DNA of 64,000 nt from CAYRUP01 sp964489265 (lineage in GTDB: Bacteria; Pseudomonadota; Gammaproteobacteria; DSM-16500), in NCBI GenBank assembly GCA_964489265.1, contig CAZAXX010000004.1, positions 3,452-67,451 of the forward strand. The letters are read 5' to 3'. Position numbers and translations under genes: made by a program. The notes under the pieces are model-generated. The model did no database searches. It was not told the DNA's origin and was given only the letters and a program-made list of their open reading frames with translations. Below are positions 26,402-34,642 of this stretch, one piece after another (within the stretch, counting starts at the first letter, position 1; the number at the start of each line of letters is the position of its first letter).

Positions 26402-27361
26402 ATGTTGACATCATGGTTTAAGGTCTTAGCACCCTCACTCCTCTTTTTCAGCGTAATTTCATCTGCTGAGGCGTGGGACAAGGGAATTTATCTAACACAA
26501 TACATGCTAGAAAAACCAGATAAATTAGATTATTTTCTTCGTGAATCAAAAGCAAGCGGTATAAATACATTCGTCATCGATCATGATTATCCAAGTTCAC
26601 ACTACGCGCCTGCCATTGCAAAAGTGAAAGCCGCTGGTATTAAGACAGTTGCGCGCATTGTGATATTTTCGGATGGTGGCAACAGTGAACAAATTCATTC
26701 AAAAGCACACTGGGAAAAACAATATAAATTTATTGACGAAGCAATCAAAGCGGGCGTTGATTCCATCCAACTTGATTATATTCGTTATAGCTCTAAATCA
26801 CCTGCCAATCCGCAACATGCCAAAGATGTTTATGAAATTATTAAATGGTACAAAAATAAAGTCAGTGCGCATAATATTCCAATGGAAATTGATATTTTTG
26901 GTGAAGTCAGTTACTACCCCTCTATGCACATTGGCCAGAATATCAAAATGTTTGCGGATAGCGTAGATGGCGTTAATCCTATGGTTTATCCATCTCACTT
27001 TTGGCCTTTTCAAAAATATTCAGCAGAACCCTACAAAACTATCAACAATTCACTTAATGCACTTGCCGCACAATTTGATGGTAAACCTCCATTCAAAATA
27101 CATGCTTTCATTGAAGCTGCAAATTATCATTATCTGAATAAAACATCGAATGCGCAAAAGCAAAAATATTTATTACAGGAAATTCGAGCTGTGGAAGATG
27201 CAAATCATGTATCAGGCTGGTATGTCTGGAGCGCCAACAATGTGTATGACAACTTATTTAAAGTGCTAAAAAATAATAAAATAAAATCAGCTGATTCTGT
27301 TAAACAAGAAAAAGATACTGCAAAGAATGATGTAAAAAATAATATAAAGACAACGGAATAA
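26402..27361 (+). CDS. Secreted DUF4015 putative glycoside hydrolase
   Basis: A 319-residue exported TIM-barrel protein with a signal peptide (1-21, ending SSAEA) followed by DKGIYLTQYML, IQLDYIRYSS and IDIFGEVSYY, the strands and acidic positions of DUF4015 glycoside-hydrolase-like enzymes. Possible catalytic acids are the Asp of QLDYIRY and the Glu of IFGEV. A Lys/Asn/Asp-rich tail of about 30 residues is probably unstructured. I chose the ATG at 26402 with AAGGAGA upstream; a longer frame lacks a ribosome site. The substrate is not known, but peptidoglycan or an extracellular glycan would be reasonable. Confidence 0.78.
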   Translation: MLTSWFKVLAPSLLFFSVISSAEAWDKGIYLTQYMLEKPDKLDYFLRESKASGINTFVIDHDYPSSHYAPAIAKVKAAGIKTVARIVIFSDGGNSEQIHSKAHWEKQYKFIDEAIKAGVDSIQLDYIRYSSKSPANPQHAKDVYEIIKWYKNKVSAHNIPMEIDIFGEVSYYPSMHIGQNIKMFADSVDGVNPMVYPSHFWPFQKYSAEPYKTINNSLNALAAQFDGKPPFKIHAFIEAANYHYLNKTSNAQKQKYLLQEIRAVEDANHVSGWYVWSANNVYDNLFKVLKNNKIKSADSVKQEKDTAKNDVKNNIKTTE

Positions 27362-27362
27362 T

Positions 27363-27713
27363 TTATTTACTGACAGTCACAACGGATTTAACGTCTTTTA
27401 CTCCATGGATGGATTTTGCTATTTTTATCGCTTCATCTTCGTCGGCACCCTCATCGACGCTTCCACTTAACATGACAATTCCATTGTTTGTCGTTACGGT
27501 TATATCGGCTATATTGCTGTTAGTTGATAAGGCATCCTGTATTTTCTTTGTAATCGCCGAATCAGAGGTATCATCATCTTCAGGATTCACAATAGTGACT
27601 TCCGATCCAGGAGCATAAATAAAGCTAAAAACATCACTATCATAATCATCCGCTTTGGCGGCTACTGAAAAAGAAGTTAGTAATATCAATCCGATATATA
27701 TGAATGTCTTCAT
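27363..27713 (-). CDS. Periplasmic BON-domain protein
   Basis: A 116-residue exported protein. A signal peptide (1-20, SVAAKA) is followed by an acidic stretch and a single BON domain (about 48-115) with TTNNGIVMLSGSV and GVKDVKSVVTV. BON domains bind membranes or lipids, as in the stress protein OsmY. I chose the ATG at 27713, which has GGAGG upstream. It lies convergent to the DUF4015 gene, with one base between stops. Confidence 0.85.
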   Translation of the reverse strand: MKTFIYIGLILLTSFSVAAKADDYDSDVFSFIYAPGSEVTIVNPEDDDTSDSAITKKIQDALSTNSNIADITVTTNNGIVMLSGSVDEGADEDEAIKIAKSIHGVKDVKSVVTVSK

Positions 27714-27765
27714 AATACCTCCATCTTCAATAATTTTATCATGAAAAACATACCCCAAGTTTAAT

Positions 27766-27775
27766 GTGCTATAAT
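27766..27775 (+). promoter_or_regulatory. Extended -10 promoter before the Lys-rich protein
   Basis: TGTGCTATAAT contains an extended -10 (TATAAT at 27770-27775) 33 bp before the ATG at 27809. No convincing -35 is visible. Confidence 0.45.
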
Positions 27776-27808
27776 TTTCTAATATCTTGAAATTTTTAGG
27801 GAGTTTTT

Positions 27809-28426
27809 ATGCCAAAGCCAAAAACAAAACTAAAAGCTAAACCCAAACTCAAGCCAAAAGCTAAAGCCAAAAAAATTGTAAAGGCTAAAAAGAAATTGGC
27901 GCCTAAAAAAATTGTGAAGGCTAAGGCAAAGAAATCACTCAAACCTAAAAAAATTGTTAAGGCCAAGAAAAAAATTACACCCAAGAAAAAAGTTGCAACC
28001 AAGAAAACAATCAAACCCAAAAGTAATAAAACACCACGTAATATAACAATGCTGAAACTCAATTTCACAAAAATTCAAAAAGCTGATTTGTTAACGCTGA
28101 TCACAAAAATCGTCAACTTACGAAAACACAACATCGATGGTTTAAAAAGTTTTGATGCCATCGATCACATACTGGATCCCTATAACCAAAAATATACGGA
28201 TGCCAGTAAAAAACTTGAAGCCATCGTTCAACTCGGCATGGAAAGACATAAAAAAACATTGCGCGGTTTGATTGCTGTTGCGGATGAAGGTCGAGATGCC
28301 GTTTCGTTATATCATTTGCTCGCTGAGCTTGGCAAAGGAGGCAGTAAATTTTCTGATATCAGCGATAAATTAAATTCTATCCATGAAGAAGCGTTGGAAA
28401 TCCATCGAACGAGGCGAGTATATTGA
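27809..28426 (+). CDS. Lys-rich histone-like N-terminus fused to a helical domain
   Basis: A 205-residue protein. The first 80 residues are almost only Lys, Ala, Pro, Ile and Val, with three copies of KKIVKAKxK; this is the character of histone-H1-like DNA-binding tails. The remaining 125 residues form a soluble helical domain with no family that I recognise (DLLTLITKIVNLRKHNIDGL, ALEIHRTRRVY at the end). AGGGAG lies before the ATG. It probably binds DNA or RNA through the tail while the helical domain does something else. It is the second Lys-rich gene within 7 kb. Confidence 0.65.
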   Translation: MPKPKTKLKAKPKLKPKAKAKKIVKAKKKLAPKKIVKAKAKKSLKPKKIVKAKKKITPKKKVATKKTIKPKSNKTPRNITMLKLNFTKIQKADLLTLITKIVNLRKHNIDGLKSFDAIDHILDPYNQKYTDASKKLEAIVQLGMERHKKTLRGLIAVADEGRDAVSLYHLLAELGKGGSKFSDISDKLNSIHEEALEIHRTRRVY

Positions 28427-28451
28427 AGTTTCTGTTCAGACAGAAACTTCA
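28424..28451 (+). terminator. Hairpin at the end of the Lys-rich gene
   Basis: TGAAGTTTCTGT and ACAGAAACTTCA pair perfectly over 12 bp around a TCAG loop. The stem begins at the gene's own TGA. No U-tract follows on this strand, so it is a hairpin with likely but unproven terminator function. Confidence 0.55.
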
Positions 28452-28457
28452 TCACGT

Positions 28458-28850
28458 TTAGACTTCAACAACATATCCTAACTCGACATCAGAAGCAGCC
28501 AACCCGCCGCGTATACCCCAATTTTCATAACTCGTTTCTCTTAAGAGTATTTTGATATGGTCTTTAGGTATGCCTTCTTTTTCTAAGTTTTCAACCAGCG
28601 AACGATATAGCTCACGCTTTGTTGCAAGAGATCGTCCCTCGATGCAATCAATACTAATCAGTGTGTAAAGCTCGGGATAAACGACTGTTTCCGGCAGCGA
28701 AGAACGGTGTGGCTCATGCGCTAAAAGTCTGACATTAATATCATTATTTAATTTGAAGGCATCCTGCAGAGCAGAATGAACTGCTTTCATCAACGCAACT
28801 TCTTGTTCGACCGAATATTTTTTTCTGACTTCTATCAATACGATAGGCAT
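28458..28850 (-). CDS. Tautomerase-superfamily protein
   Basis: A 130-residue protein that begins Met-Pro. After removal of Met, Pro1 would be the catalytic base, as in 4-oxalocrotonate tautomerase-like enzymes. The C-terminal part has NWGIRGGLAASDVELGY, a family-like signature. I chose the ATG at 28850, which creates the Pro1 terminus and has AAGGATG upstream; a longer frame hides the Pro. The substrate is not known. It is transcribed divergently from queE. Confidence 0.78.
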   Translation of the reverse strand: MPIVLIEVRKKYSVEQEVALMKAVHSALQDAFKLNNDINVRLLAHEPHRSSLPETVVYPELYTLISIDCIEGRSLATKRELYRSLVENLEKEGIPKDHIKILLRETSYENWGIRGGLAASDVELGYVVEV

Positions 28851-28939
28851 GGCTAAGACATCCTTAACTATAAAATAGTAGCATTTATACAGCATTATCG
28901 ATATGCTTTGCCACCAAATGTTACGCCTCGGGTAAATTC

Positions 28940-29797
28940 ATGTTTGGCACTAACGAAATCGTAGGAAAAGCATTTTTTAAAAATGCAAAAAAAAATCAAC
29001 TTCTAGTCGCGAGCCGATTTTTTACCTTACAAGGTGAAGGGCCTTATCGCGGCCATCCTGCGTATTTTATTCGCCTGGCAAAATGCAATTTAGCTTGTTC
29101 GTTTTGCGATACTTATTTTGATTCAGGTGACTGGAAGGATTTCGAGACATTACTTGAAGAAGCAGACCAAATTATTGATGATTTTTATAAGTCACGTCAT
29201 TTACCAACTCCCTCGTGGGCAACGGGTTTATCAAAAAAAATTGTCCTTGTTATCACAGGCGGCGAACCATCGTTACAAGCGAATTTAGCTGATTTTTTAC
29301 ATGAAGCAAAAAAATATTTTCAATACACCCAAATTGAATCGAATGGTATTTCAGTATTAACCACTATTCCAGACAGCACCACTTTAGTTGTCAGCCCAAA
29401 ATGCTTGGAAAAAGCCGGGGAAATTTTGCGTTATCTAGAGCCCAATCCAAAAATGTTAGAACGTGCTGATTGTCTGAAATTTATTATGTCTGCACCAGAA
29501 CATACTCAGTATTTTTCTTATAGTGAAATTCCTGAATGGGCCCATCACTGGGCTAGTGAAACAAATAAGCCTGTTTTTGTTAGTCCCATGAATATCTATC
29601 AAAAAGAACCGAGCAAGCAAACGCAAGATCTCACAATTGAAGAACGCTCGGTGGTTCATGAAGTCGTTAGTTTTTGGGAGCCAGACTTGCTTGATCTCAA
29701 AAGAAATCAGCGTAATCATGAATACGCAGCGGAATATTGCATGAAATTTGGATTTATTTTAAATTTACAATTGCATTTGTTCGTAAGCTTACCTTAA
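28940..29797 (+). CDS. queE: 7-carboxy-7-deazaguanine synthase
   Basis: A 285-residue radical-SAM enzyme of queuosine precursor synthesis. The QueE-type start LQGEGPYRGHPAYFIRLA is followed by the cluster motif CNLACSFC, then TGGEPSLQ and VVSPK. The reaction rearranges 6-carboxy-tetrahydropterin to 7-carboxy-7-deazaguanine. Other que genes are not in this window. The N-terminus is about 25 residues longer than minimal QueE, and a few bases could be trimmed; no strong ribosome site is seen. Confidence 0.92.
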   Translation: MFGTNEIVGKAFFKNAKKNQLLVASRFFTLQGEGPYRGHPAYFIRLAKCNLACSFCDTYFDSGDWKDFETLLEEADQIIDDFYKSRHLPTPSWATGLSKKIVLVITGGEPSLQANLADFLHEAKKYFQYTQIESNGISVLTTIPDSTTLVVSPKCLEKAGEILRYLEPNPKMLERADCLKFIMSAPEHTQYFSYSEIPEWAHHWASETNKPVFVSPMNIYQKEPSKQTQDLTIEERSVVHEVVSFWEPDLLDLKRNQRNHEYAAEYCMKFGFILNLQLHLFVSLP

Positions 29798-29821
29798 TTT
29801 TCGAGTGATAAACTATCAATC

Positions 29822-31399
29822 ATGAAATCTTCACATGCTGAATTATTCAAAGCACTAACAGCTTCTTCTGACGAAGAAAAAGCTGATCCAAGTCTGTTAG
29901 ATGATTTAAAAAAGGATTTTGCAGAATTCCTTGTTTCTTTTGAAAAATTATCCGTATATACCGACAATCAATTACTTGCCTTGTTAGATATTCAATTTCT
30001 TGCGATTAATCCAAGTAAATTATCGCTTGAGCTATATGATTCATACAGGATTTTACAGCTTCAAGATGTGGCTTTTGATCAGTGTGTGCTTGCCCTAGAG
30101 CCTTTCAAAAAATTAAATGATTTACTTCAAGATGAAACCTCAGGAAAGCAACTCATAGCGCATTGCAAGTTGAACAAATACTTAACTCGCATCGACTCTA
30201 GAACAAAGTATCGAATAGGATCGCCTACAGCTGAAGACTTAATAATTGCAACTCTCTTACTATGGCCGACAGATACTCCTATCAGCGACGCTTTTCAAGC
30301 GTTAATCGATCGATTAACGAATCGCGATGGGATTTTGGCTCATAGTGTATATCGATCTACCATGCTTGATTTTTCATGCATAACACTGAAAAGCGCTACT
30401 GAGATGTTTTCATTAACAGAAGAATTCAAATCAAGTACAACATTACCCATTGTGCTCGCCATGCGGGAATTGGAAGATACTATTTTTGAAGGTTCCGCAG
30501 AAGAAAAAACACCAGAATATAAATTGGATATGACTAAAACTGAAAACGCTTGGTTAACCACTAGAAAATTAGATTTTTTCTGGAATCTTCCACAGTCTAA
30601 TCCATGCGAAGTTCAGTTATCTAGATATTTTATATACTTAATCGAAGCATTAAAAAATAATGATACACACGCTATTTTGCTTTTATTGTTACAAATAGGC
30701 GAATTAACTTTAGCAAATAAATTATCTGCACCTTATATACAAAGTGAAGAAGTACAAAAACTATTAAAATCATTAACAGCCTTTACCCCAAATCTCACTC
30801 AGTTTTCTGAAATAGAACTCACCATAACGTCGGGTGCAGTTACATCGACGAATTCAGCTTATTTTTCTGCGCTGAAATCCGGTATTGCTGTTTTTCAACA
30901 AATAACTGGGATTGAAAAACAAAAAATGGCTGAATGCAAAACTTCACCTGCCATTTTAAATATTCTTATTACAGACATAATTCCGAATTCACCGATTCGA
31001 ATAAAAATTAATACGTTGCTAGAAAAAATCCGTAATCATGCGCATGCCAAGTTAAACGGCGAAAGACTAATGCAAACACTTTCTATTGCAAGAGGATTTC
31101 AAGCTATTGCATATAACTATTATAAAAATCCACAAAAAACACCCGCAGCACTTGCCCAATTTAAAGCAGAAGCAGAACAACTAATTGCTACGTTGAAAAA
31201 ATGTCATTTAGATACTCATCGGGTCAAATGGAAAAATGGCCAGGTTGGTGAGTTTTTTAAAGTCGCCAAGCCAACCGCGTATACTGATTTTCTGACAATT
31301 GCAGAGTTAATTAAAAATGAAATGCTTGGCATGAAACAATATGTCGATTTTTCAACGCTTAGAACAAATAAATCATCTCCTCACCTAGCGCAACGGTGA
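29822..31399 (+). CDS. Unknown 525-aa helical protein
   Basis: A soluble, mostly helical 525-residue protein that I do not recognise. No signal peptide, membrane helix or clear repeat is visible, and Cys is scarce. The sequence is acidic in the first 100 residues and more basic at the C-terminus (THRVKWKNGQVGEF). It is 24 bp downstream of queE on the same strand, with its own weak ribosome site. The large size and the lack of any recognisable domain fit the lineage-specific proteins of this order, some of which are secreted effectors. Confidence 0.55.
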   Translation: MKSSHAELFKALTASSDEEKADPSLLDDLKKDFAEFLVSFEKLSVYTDNQLLALLDIQFLAINPSKLSLELYDSYRILQLQDVAFDQCVLALEPFKKLNDLLQDETSGKQLIAHCKLNKYLTRIDSRTKYRIGSPTAEDLIIATLLLWPTDTPISDAFQALIDRLTNRDGILAHSVYRSTMLDFSCITLKSATEMFSLTEEFKSSTTLPIVLAMRELEDTIFEGSAEEKTPEYKLDMTKTENAWLTTRKLDFFWNLPQSNPCEVQLSRYFIYLIEALKNNDTHAILLLLLQIGELTLANKLSAPYIQSEEVQKLLKSLTAFTPNLTQFSEIELTITSGAVTSTNSAYFSALKSGIAVFQQITGIEKQKMAECKTSPAILNILITDIIPNSPIRIKINTLLEKIRNHAHAKLNGERLMQTLSIARGFQAIAYNYYKNPQKTPAALAQFKAEAEQLIATLKKCHLDTHRVKWKNGQVGEFFKVAKPTAYTDFLTIAELIKNEMLGMKQYVDFSTLRTNKSSPHLAQR

Positions 31400-31405
31400 G
31401 GAGAT
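31375..31405 (+). terminator. Hairpin spanning the end of the 525-aa gene
   Basis: ATCTCCTCACC and GGTGAGGAGAT form an 11-bp perfect stem around the last codons and stop codon. No U-tract, so a hairpin terminator is possible but not certain. Confidence 0.5.
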
Positions 31406-31415
31406 TCTGCGAGGT

Positions 31416-31988
31416 TTAGCAGGTTCCCGTTTTTTTGCAAACATGTCGCATACCGCAATGACCACCTAAACTGCAAGCAAACGCGCTTAAGAAAAATAAG
31501 CAAAAAATAATATATGCACTTAACACTATACCTTTCGTTTCTAAATGAGCTTTGGTTGCAACAATTGCATTATTAGCAGAACCACTCGTCACTTGAAGGT
31601 CAGCGCCGCCAGAAATAAAGTGACCGTAGAAAGATATATATTCCTGAGCATGTCGCGCAAAAAAGATTGTAAAGATCAGCGCAACACACCAGGCTAGAAA
31701 ACCATAGAGAGCACCTAAATGCGCTTTGCTACAATGGCGTTGCCCCAAATAACCCGTCAACCATCCAGCTGCAAACATAGAGACGACAATACCAAGCCCT
31801 GCCGCCAGTAAGCCACCGAATGCGAGAGTTTCTACTCCATCACTAGCCGTTGTAAAAGCGGTTAATCCAATTGCAACACTGAATAAATTTAACAAAAAAG
31901 AAAACCCAATAATAACTAATGCTCCAGCAAAAATTGGCTTCCATGAGAGACATTTGCACTCAACTGCATGAACACTTTCATTCATCAT
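31416..31988 (-). CDS. Four-helix membrane protein of unknown function
   Basis: A 190-residue inner-membrane protein with four hydrophobic segments. The second lies near AAGLGIVVSMFAAGWLTGYL and the third near LGALYGFLAWCVALIFTIFFA, with a soluble loop of about 40 residues in between. Five or six Cys, two of them in the C-terminal tail (CKKTGTC), suggest metal or redox binding. No family name can be given. It is upstream of nothing in this operon and starts near 31988 with AGAATTC-type context. Confidence 0.65.
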   Translation of the reverse strand: MMNESVHAVECKCLSWKPIFAGALVIIGFSFLLNLFSVAIGLTAFTTASDGVETLAFGGLLAAGLGIVVSMFAAGWLTGYLGQRHCSKAHLGALYGFLAWCVALIFTIFFARHAQEYISFYGHFISGGADLQVTSGSANNAIVATKAHLETKGIVLSAYIIFCLFFLSAFACSLGGHCGMRHVCKKTGTC

Positions 31989-32009
31989 ATGAATTCTCCA
32001 TCATTTCAA

Positions 32010-32093
32010 TTAAAACGCATGTGAAAGCAGATAGATTATAACCAAGAGTCCCAAAGGAACACCTAACAACCAAGCAATAATATACTTTGCCAT
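32010..32093 (-). CDS. Very small membrane protein (27 aa)
   Basis: A 27-residue single-helix frame: MAKYIIAWLLGVPLGLLVI followed by IYLLSHAF. A GGAAGGAA ribosome site precedes the ATG. Small one-helix proteins with this pattern occur widely in gammaproteobacteria. It is 22 bp upstream of the four-helix protein gene on the same strand, so probably in one unit. Confidence 0.55.
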   Translation of the reverse strand: MAKYIIAWLLGVPLGLLVIIYLLSHAF

Positions 32094-32224
32094 GAGCTCA
32101 CATTCCTTCCGTAGTAAGACAGCTCATACTATCACTTTGATTTTAAATGACGAATAAGGGAAAACCCTAATATATAAATAAATTAAAATACGCTAAGTTT
32201 AGTTCGTCTGATAAGGAGATCACT

Positions 32225-32389
32225 ATGTTATATTGGGCTATTGTTTTTTTAATCATCTCAATCATTGCTGGCATTTTTGGTTTTACAAGTATTGCAGTTG
32301 CAAGCGCGGCTGTTGCAAAAGTATTATTTACTTTATTCCTTTTCATATTCCTTTTGATACTACTTGCTATGGCTTTAGCAATTGACTGA
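32225..32389 (+). CDS. DUF1328 small membrane protein, second copy
   Basis: A 54-residue protein that begins MLYWAIVFLIISIIAGIFGF, with TSIAVASAAVAK in the loop. It is a paralog of the gene at 21990-22157. AAGGAG lies seven bases before the ATG. Unusual that two members are encoded within 10 kb. Confidence 0.8.
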   Translation: MLYWAIVFLIISIIAGIFGFTSIAVASAAVAKVLFTLFLFIFLLILLAMALAID

Positions 32390-32488
32390 TTTAATAATAT
32401 GAGTCATTTCAATCAATTAAAAAGATACACAAAATAAGAGTATAATAATAATTATAATTAAAAAAAACGAAACGAGGAGGGATTTCAT

Positions 32489-32827
32489 ATGAAAATTCTC
32501 ACTACCCTATCATTCTCATTCTTATGTTGTTGCTTTTTAACAAGCTGCGATCCCTATCGACAAAACGAACAAGTAGGCACAGCCACGGGCGCGATTGCCG
32601 GCGGTTTGATTGGCAGCACAATTGGCGGTGGAAGTGGTAAAGCGGTTGCCATAGGCGCCGGTGTTGTCGGCGGTGCTTTAATTGGTAATTCGATTGGACG
32701 ATCGATGGATCAGCAAAATCGTTATAACTATTATCGAAATGACTATTATGGATCGCAATATTACGATCCTCGTTATGATGGCGGCTACTATAGGAATTAT
32801 AATGGTTATTATGATGATGATTATTAG
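32489..32827 (+). CDS. Glycine-zipper lipoprotein
   Basis: A 112-residue lipoprotein. The signal sequence ends with LTSC (lipobox, Cys at about 20). A glycine-zipper segment follows (GTATGAIAGGLIGSTIGGGSG, then GAGVVGGALIGNSIG), and the tail is a very Tyr/Asn/Asp-rich stretch (YNYYRNDYYGSQYY). Such proteins usually stiffen or seal the outer membrane. The start has GAGGAGGG upstream. A terminator follows. Confidence 0.85.
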   Translation: MKILTTLSFSFLCCCFLTSCDPYRQNEQVGTATGAIAGGLIGSTIGGGSGKAVAIGAGVVGGALIGNSIGRSMDQQNRYNYYRNDYYGSQYYDPRYDGGYYRNYNGYYDDDY

Positions 32828-32838
32828 CAAATGATCTG

Positions 32839-32865
32839 GGCGGACGTGGTGTCCGCCTACGGTTT
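32839..32865 (+). terminator. Rho-independent terminator of the lipoprotein gene
   Basis: GGCGGAC and GTCCGCC pair over 7 bp with a 5-base loop, followed by TACGG and then six T. It lies directly after the stop at 32827 and touches the end of the opposite gene at 32857, so it may work in both directions. Confidence 0.8.
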
Positions 32866-33480
32866 TTTCATTAAAACAACATCCGTACCGCGAATTTGTG
32901 TGACCTTTTGAATTGTCACGGTTGAGTTATTTAAGAAATTTTCAGCAGCAAAAAATAAATCGCAATTATGCTGTTTGAGTGGACGTAATAAAAAATAAGC
33001 CTCGCCTTTACAAGCAAGTGAATTTGCCAGTGCAAGAATATACTTTTCAAATGTACTATCCAAAAAAAATCGGCAGCGGCTTTTAAATGCTGAGGGTGAA
33101 AGCATACCTTGATCTGGCTGGAAATAAGGTGGATTACTGACAATCAAATTGAATTGGCCTTCCCAATTTTTTTCAAGTAACGCATCATAATTTAAAATGT
33201 GCCAATCTAATTTCAATTCAGGGCGATTAACAATTGCCTTATTTTCTTGAAAATAAGGCGTATAAATGTCTTGAACTTCAATAAAATCAATTTGTCTTAA
33301 CTCACGACGAAACCACGAAAGCTCAATGCCAATGACGCCACAACCCGCACAGAGATCCAAGACTCGCAATGCGGCTGGATCTGCATGCATAGCAAAATGC
33401 TTCGCAACATATCTTGCTAACTCAATCGAATCAAGACTGAACTGATATTCGCTAGGTTGTTTGTATTGATAAGTAAACAT
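32857..33480 (-). CDS. TrmN6-like tRNA1(Val) adenine-N6 methyltransferase
   Basis: A 207-residue class I methyltransferase. The SAM loop is LDLCAGCGVIGIEL and the catalytic motif NPPY (in IVSNPPYFQ) marks an N6-adenine or N-glutamine enzyme. It resembles E. coli TrmN6 (YfiC), which methylates A37 of tRNA1-Val. I chose the ATG at 33480 (residue 7 of the longer frame); the ribosome site is weak. The Ku gene is 46 bp upstream on the same strand. Confidence 0.75.
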   Translation of the reverse strand: MFTYQYKQPSEYQFSLDSIELARYVAKHFAMHADPAALRVLDLCAGCGVIGIELSWFRRELRQIDFIEVQDIYTPYFQENKAIVNRPELKLDWHILNYDALLEKNWEGQFNLIVSNPPYFQPDQGMLSPSAFKSRCRFFLDSTFEKYILALANSLACKGEAYFLLRPLKQHNCDLFFAAENFLNNSTVTIQKVTQIRGTDVVLMKKP

Positions 33481-33526
33481 GGTGACGCATGATAGCATCT
33501 ATTAGCAAATTTTCCAGTAACGTCCT

Positions 33527-34384
33527 TTAGTGTTTAGTCGCATATTTCCCAACTTTGGCATGCTGTTTTGGAATATGCTTGATAGCTTTCGATTTTTTTG
33601 AAGCCAAACTTTTTTTCAGCAAATCAACAAAATTGATGACATTCGTCGGTTTTTTAACTTTAGATTTTTTCGCAAAATGATGCGGCGCTTTTGTCGCTTC
33701 CTCTTCAACCCATTGATGCAAAGTCGCTTGATATTCATCGATATATTTTTCTGGCTTCCATTTTGATGTCATCGAAGCTATCAATTGCTTGGCAATATCC
33801 ACTTCTTTTTTGGTTACTTTATACTTGCTGATCTCTTTAGCTGGAATATCTAATTCTTTTATATCACGCATTTCACTCGCATATTTTAATAAACAAAGTG
33901 TTAATGCTTCATCTTCATATGGCATGATTGCTGCAATATATTCTTTCGTTGAAATAACAACTTTAGCAATTCCGATTTTATTAGCAGAGAGCAACGCTTC
34001 CCGCAAAATAACATAGCCTTTTTCTCCACGTTTATCCGGCACAATATAATAGCTCCGATCAATTGTGATTAAATCCAATTCTTTTTGCGAAATGAATTGC
34101 TGGATTTCAATGGTTCGCCCCGTCTCACCTGCCAACCGTTTTATGATTTCATCGGGCACGGGAATCATGGTTTCTTTGTCATATTCATACCCCTTGATGA
34201 CATCTTTCCACTCCACTACTTTCCCTGAGACCGAATTGATACGCTGATATTTTATTCTTGCATTATTACGCTTATCTATTTGATGAAAAGAAATATCAGC
34301 CGATGGGTTTTCTGCAGGAAAAATTGAAACAGGAATAGTAACAAGTCCAAAAGAAATAACACCTTTCCAATTCGATCTTGGCAT
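33527..34384 (-). CDS. ku: Ku DNA-end-binding protein
   Basis: A 285-residue bacterial Ku protein that binds double-strand breaks in non-homologous end joining. The core (about 1-250) begins SNWKGVISFGLVTIPVSIF and includes SQKELDLITIDRSYYIVPD, both typical. A C-terminal Lys-rich tail of about 45 residues (KKSLASKKSKAIKH) may add DNA binding. I chose the ATG at 34384, with GAGG upstream; the GTG two codons earlier is an alternative. No LigD ligase gene is in the window; it would be needed elsewhere for classical repair. Confidence 0.92.
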   Translation of the reverse strand: MPRSNWKGVISFGLVTIPVSIFPAENPSADISFHQIDKRNNARIKYQRINSVSGKVVEWKDVIKGYEYDKETMIPVPDEIIKRLAGETGRTIEIQQFISQKELDLITIDRSYYIVPDKRGEKGYVILREALLSANKIGIAKVVISTKEYIAAIMPYEDEALTLCLLKYASEMRDIKELDIPAKEISKYKVTKKEVDIAKQLIASMTSKWKPEKYIDEYQATLHQWVEEEATKAPHHFAKKSKVKKPTNVINFVDLLKKSLASKKSKAIKHIPKQHAKVGKYATKH

Positions 34385-34475
34385 AGCCACCTCGAAATGC
34401 TGTATGCAAATTTTATTTTAACATCCAACTGAATATTTTTTAGGACATTGCATAACCATTTGAAACTAAATAGCT

Positions 34476-34498
34476 TTATCCACAGTTTCTGTGGATAA
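34476..34498. promoter_or_regulatory. Inverted pair of consensus DnaA boxes
   Basis: TTATCCACA (34476-34484) and TGTGGATAA (34490-34498) are perfect consensus DnaA boxes in opposite directions, separated by GTTTC. They form a 9-bp-stem palindrome in the space between ku and the DUF4156 gene. No third box was found nearby and the neighbours are not oriC genes, so replication-origin function is not supported. It may titrate DnaA or regulate the flanking genes. Confidence 0.5.
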
Positions 34499-34580
34499 CT
34501 TAAGGAAAACCTTGTGAGTATCTAGCTTAAGACCCGCTACAGCACGTTTTTTCCGTGTGATCATTTTTTGGCTTTATTCA

Positions 34581-34609
34581 TTGACATAGCAAAACCGGAT
34601 TGATAGGAT
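34581..34609 (+). promoter_or_regulatory. Sigma70 promoter of the DUF4156 gene
   Basis: TTGACA (34581-34586, perfect -35) and TAGGAT (34604-34609) with a 17-bp spacer. It lies 33 bp upstream of the start codon. The strong -35 fits a well-expressed envelope protein. Confidence 0.7.
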
Positions 34610-34642
34610 GGCCACGAAAAAAACACTTAGAGGATTACTAGC

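Noticed and set aside
34391..34642. Chromosomal replication origin
   Set aside because: Only two DnaA boxes were found and none of the usual origin genes (dnaA, dnaN, gidA, rpmH) is nearby.
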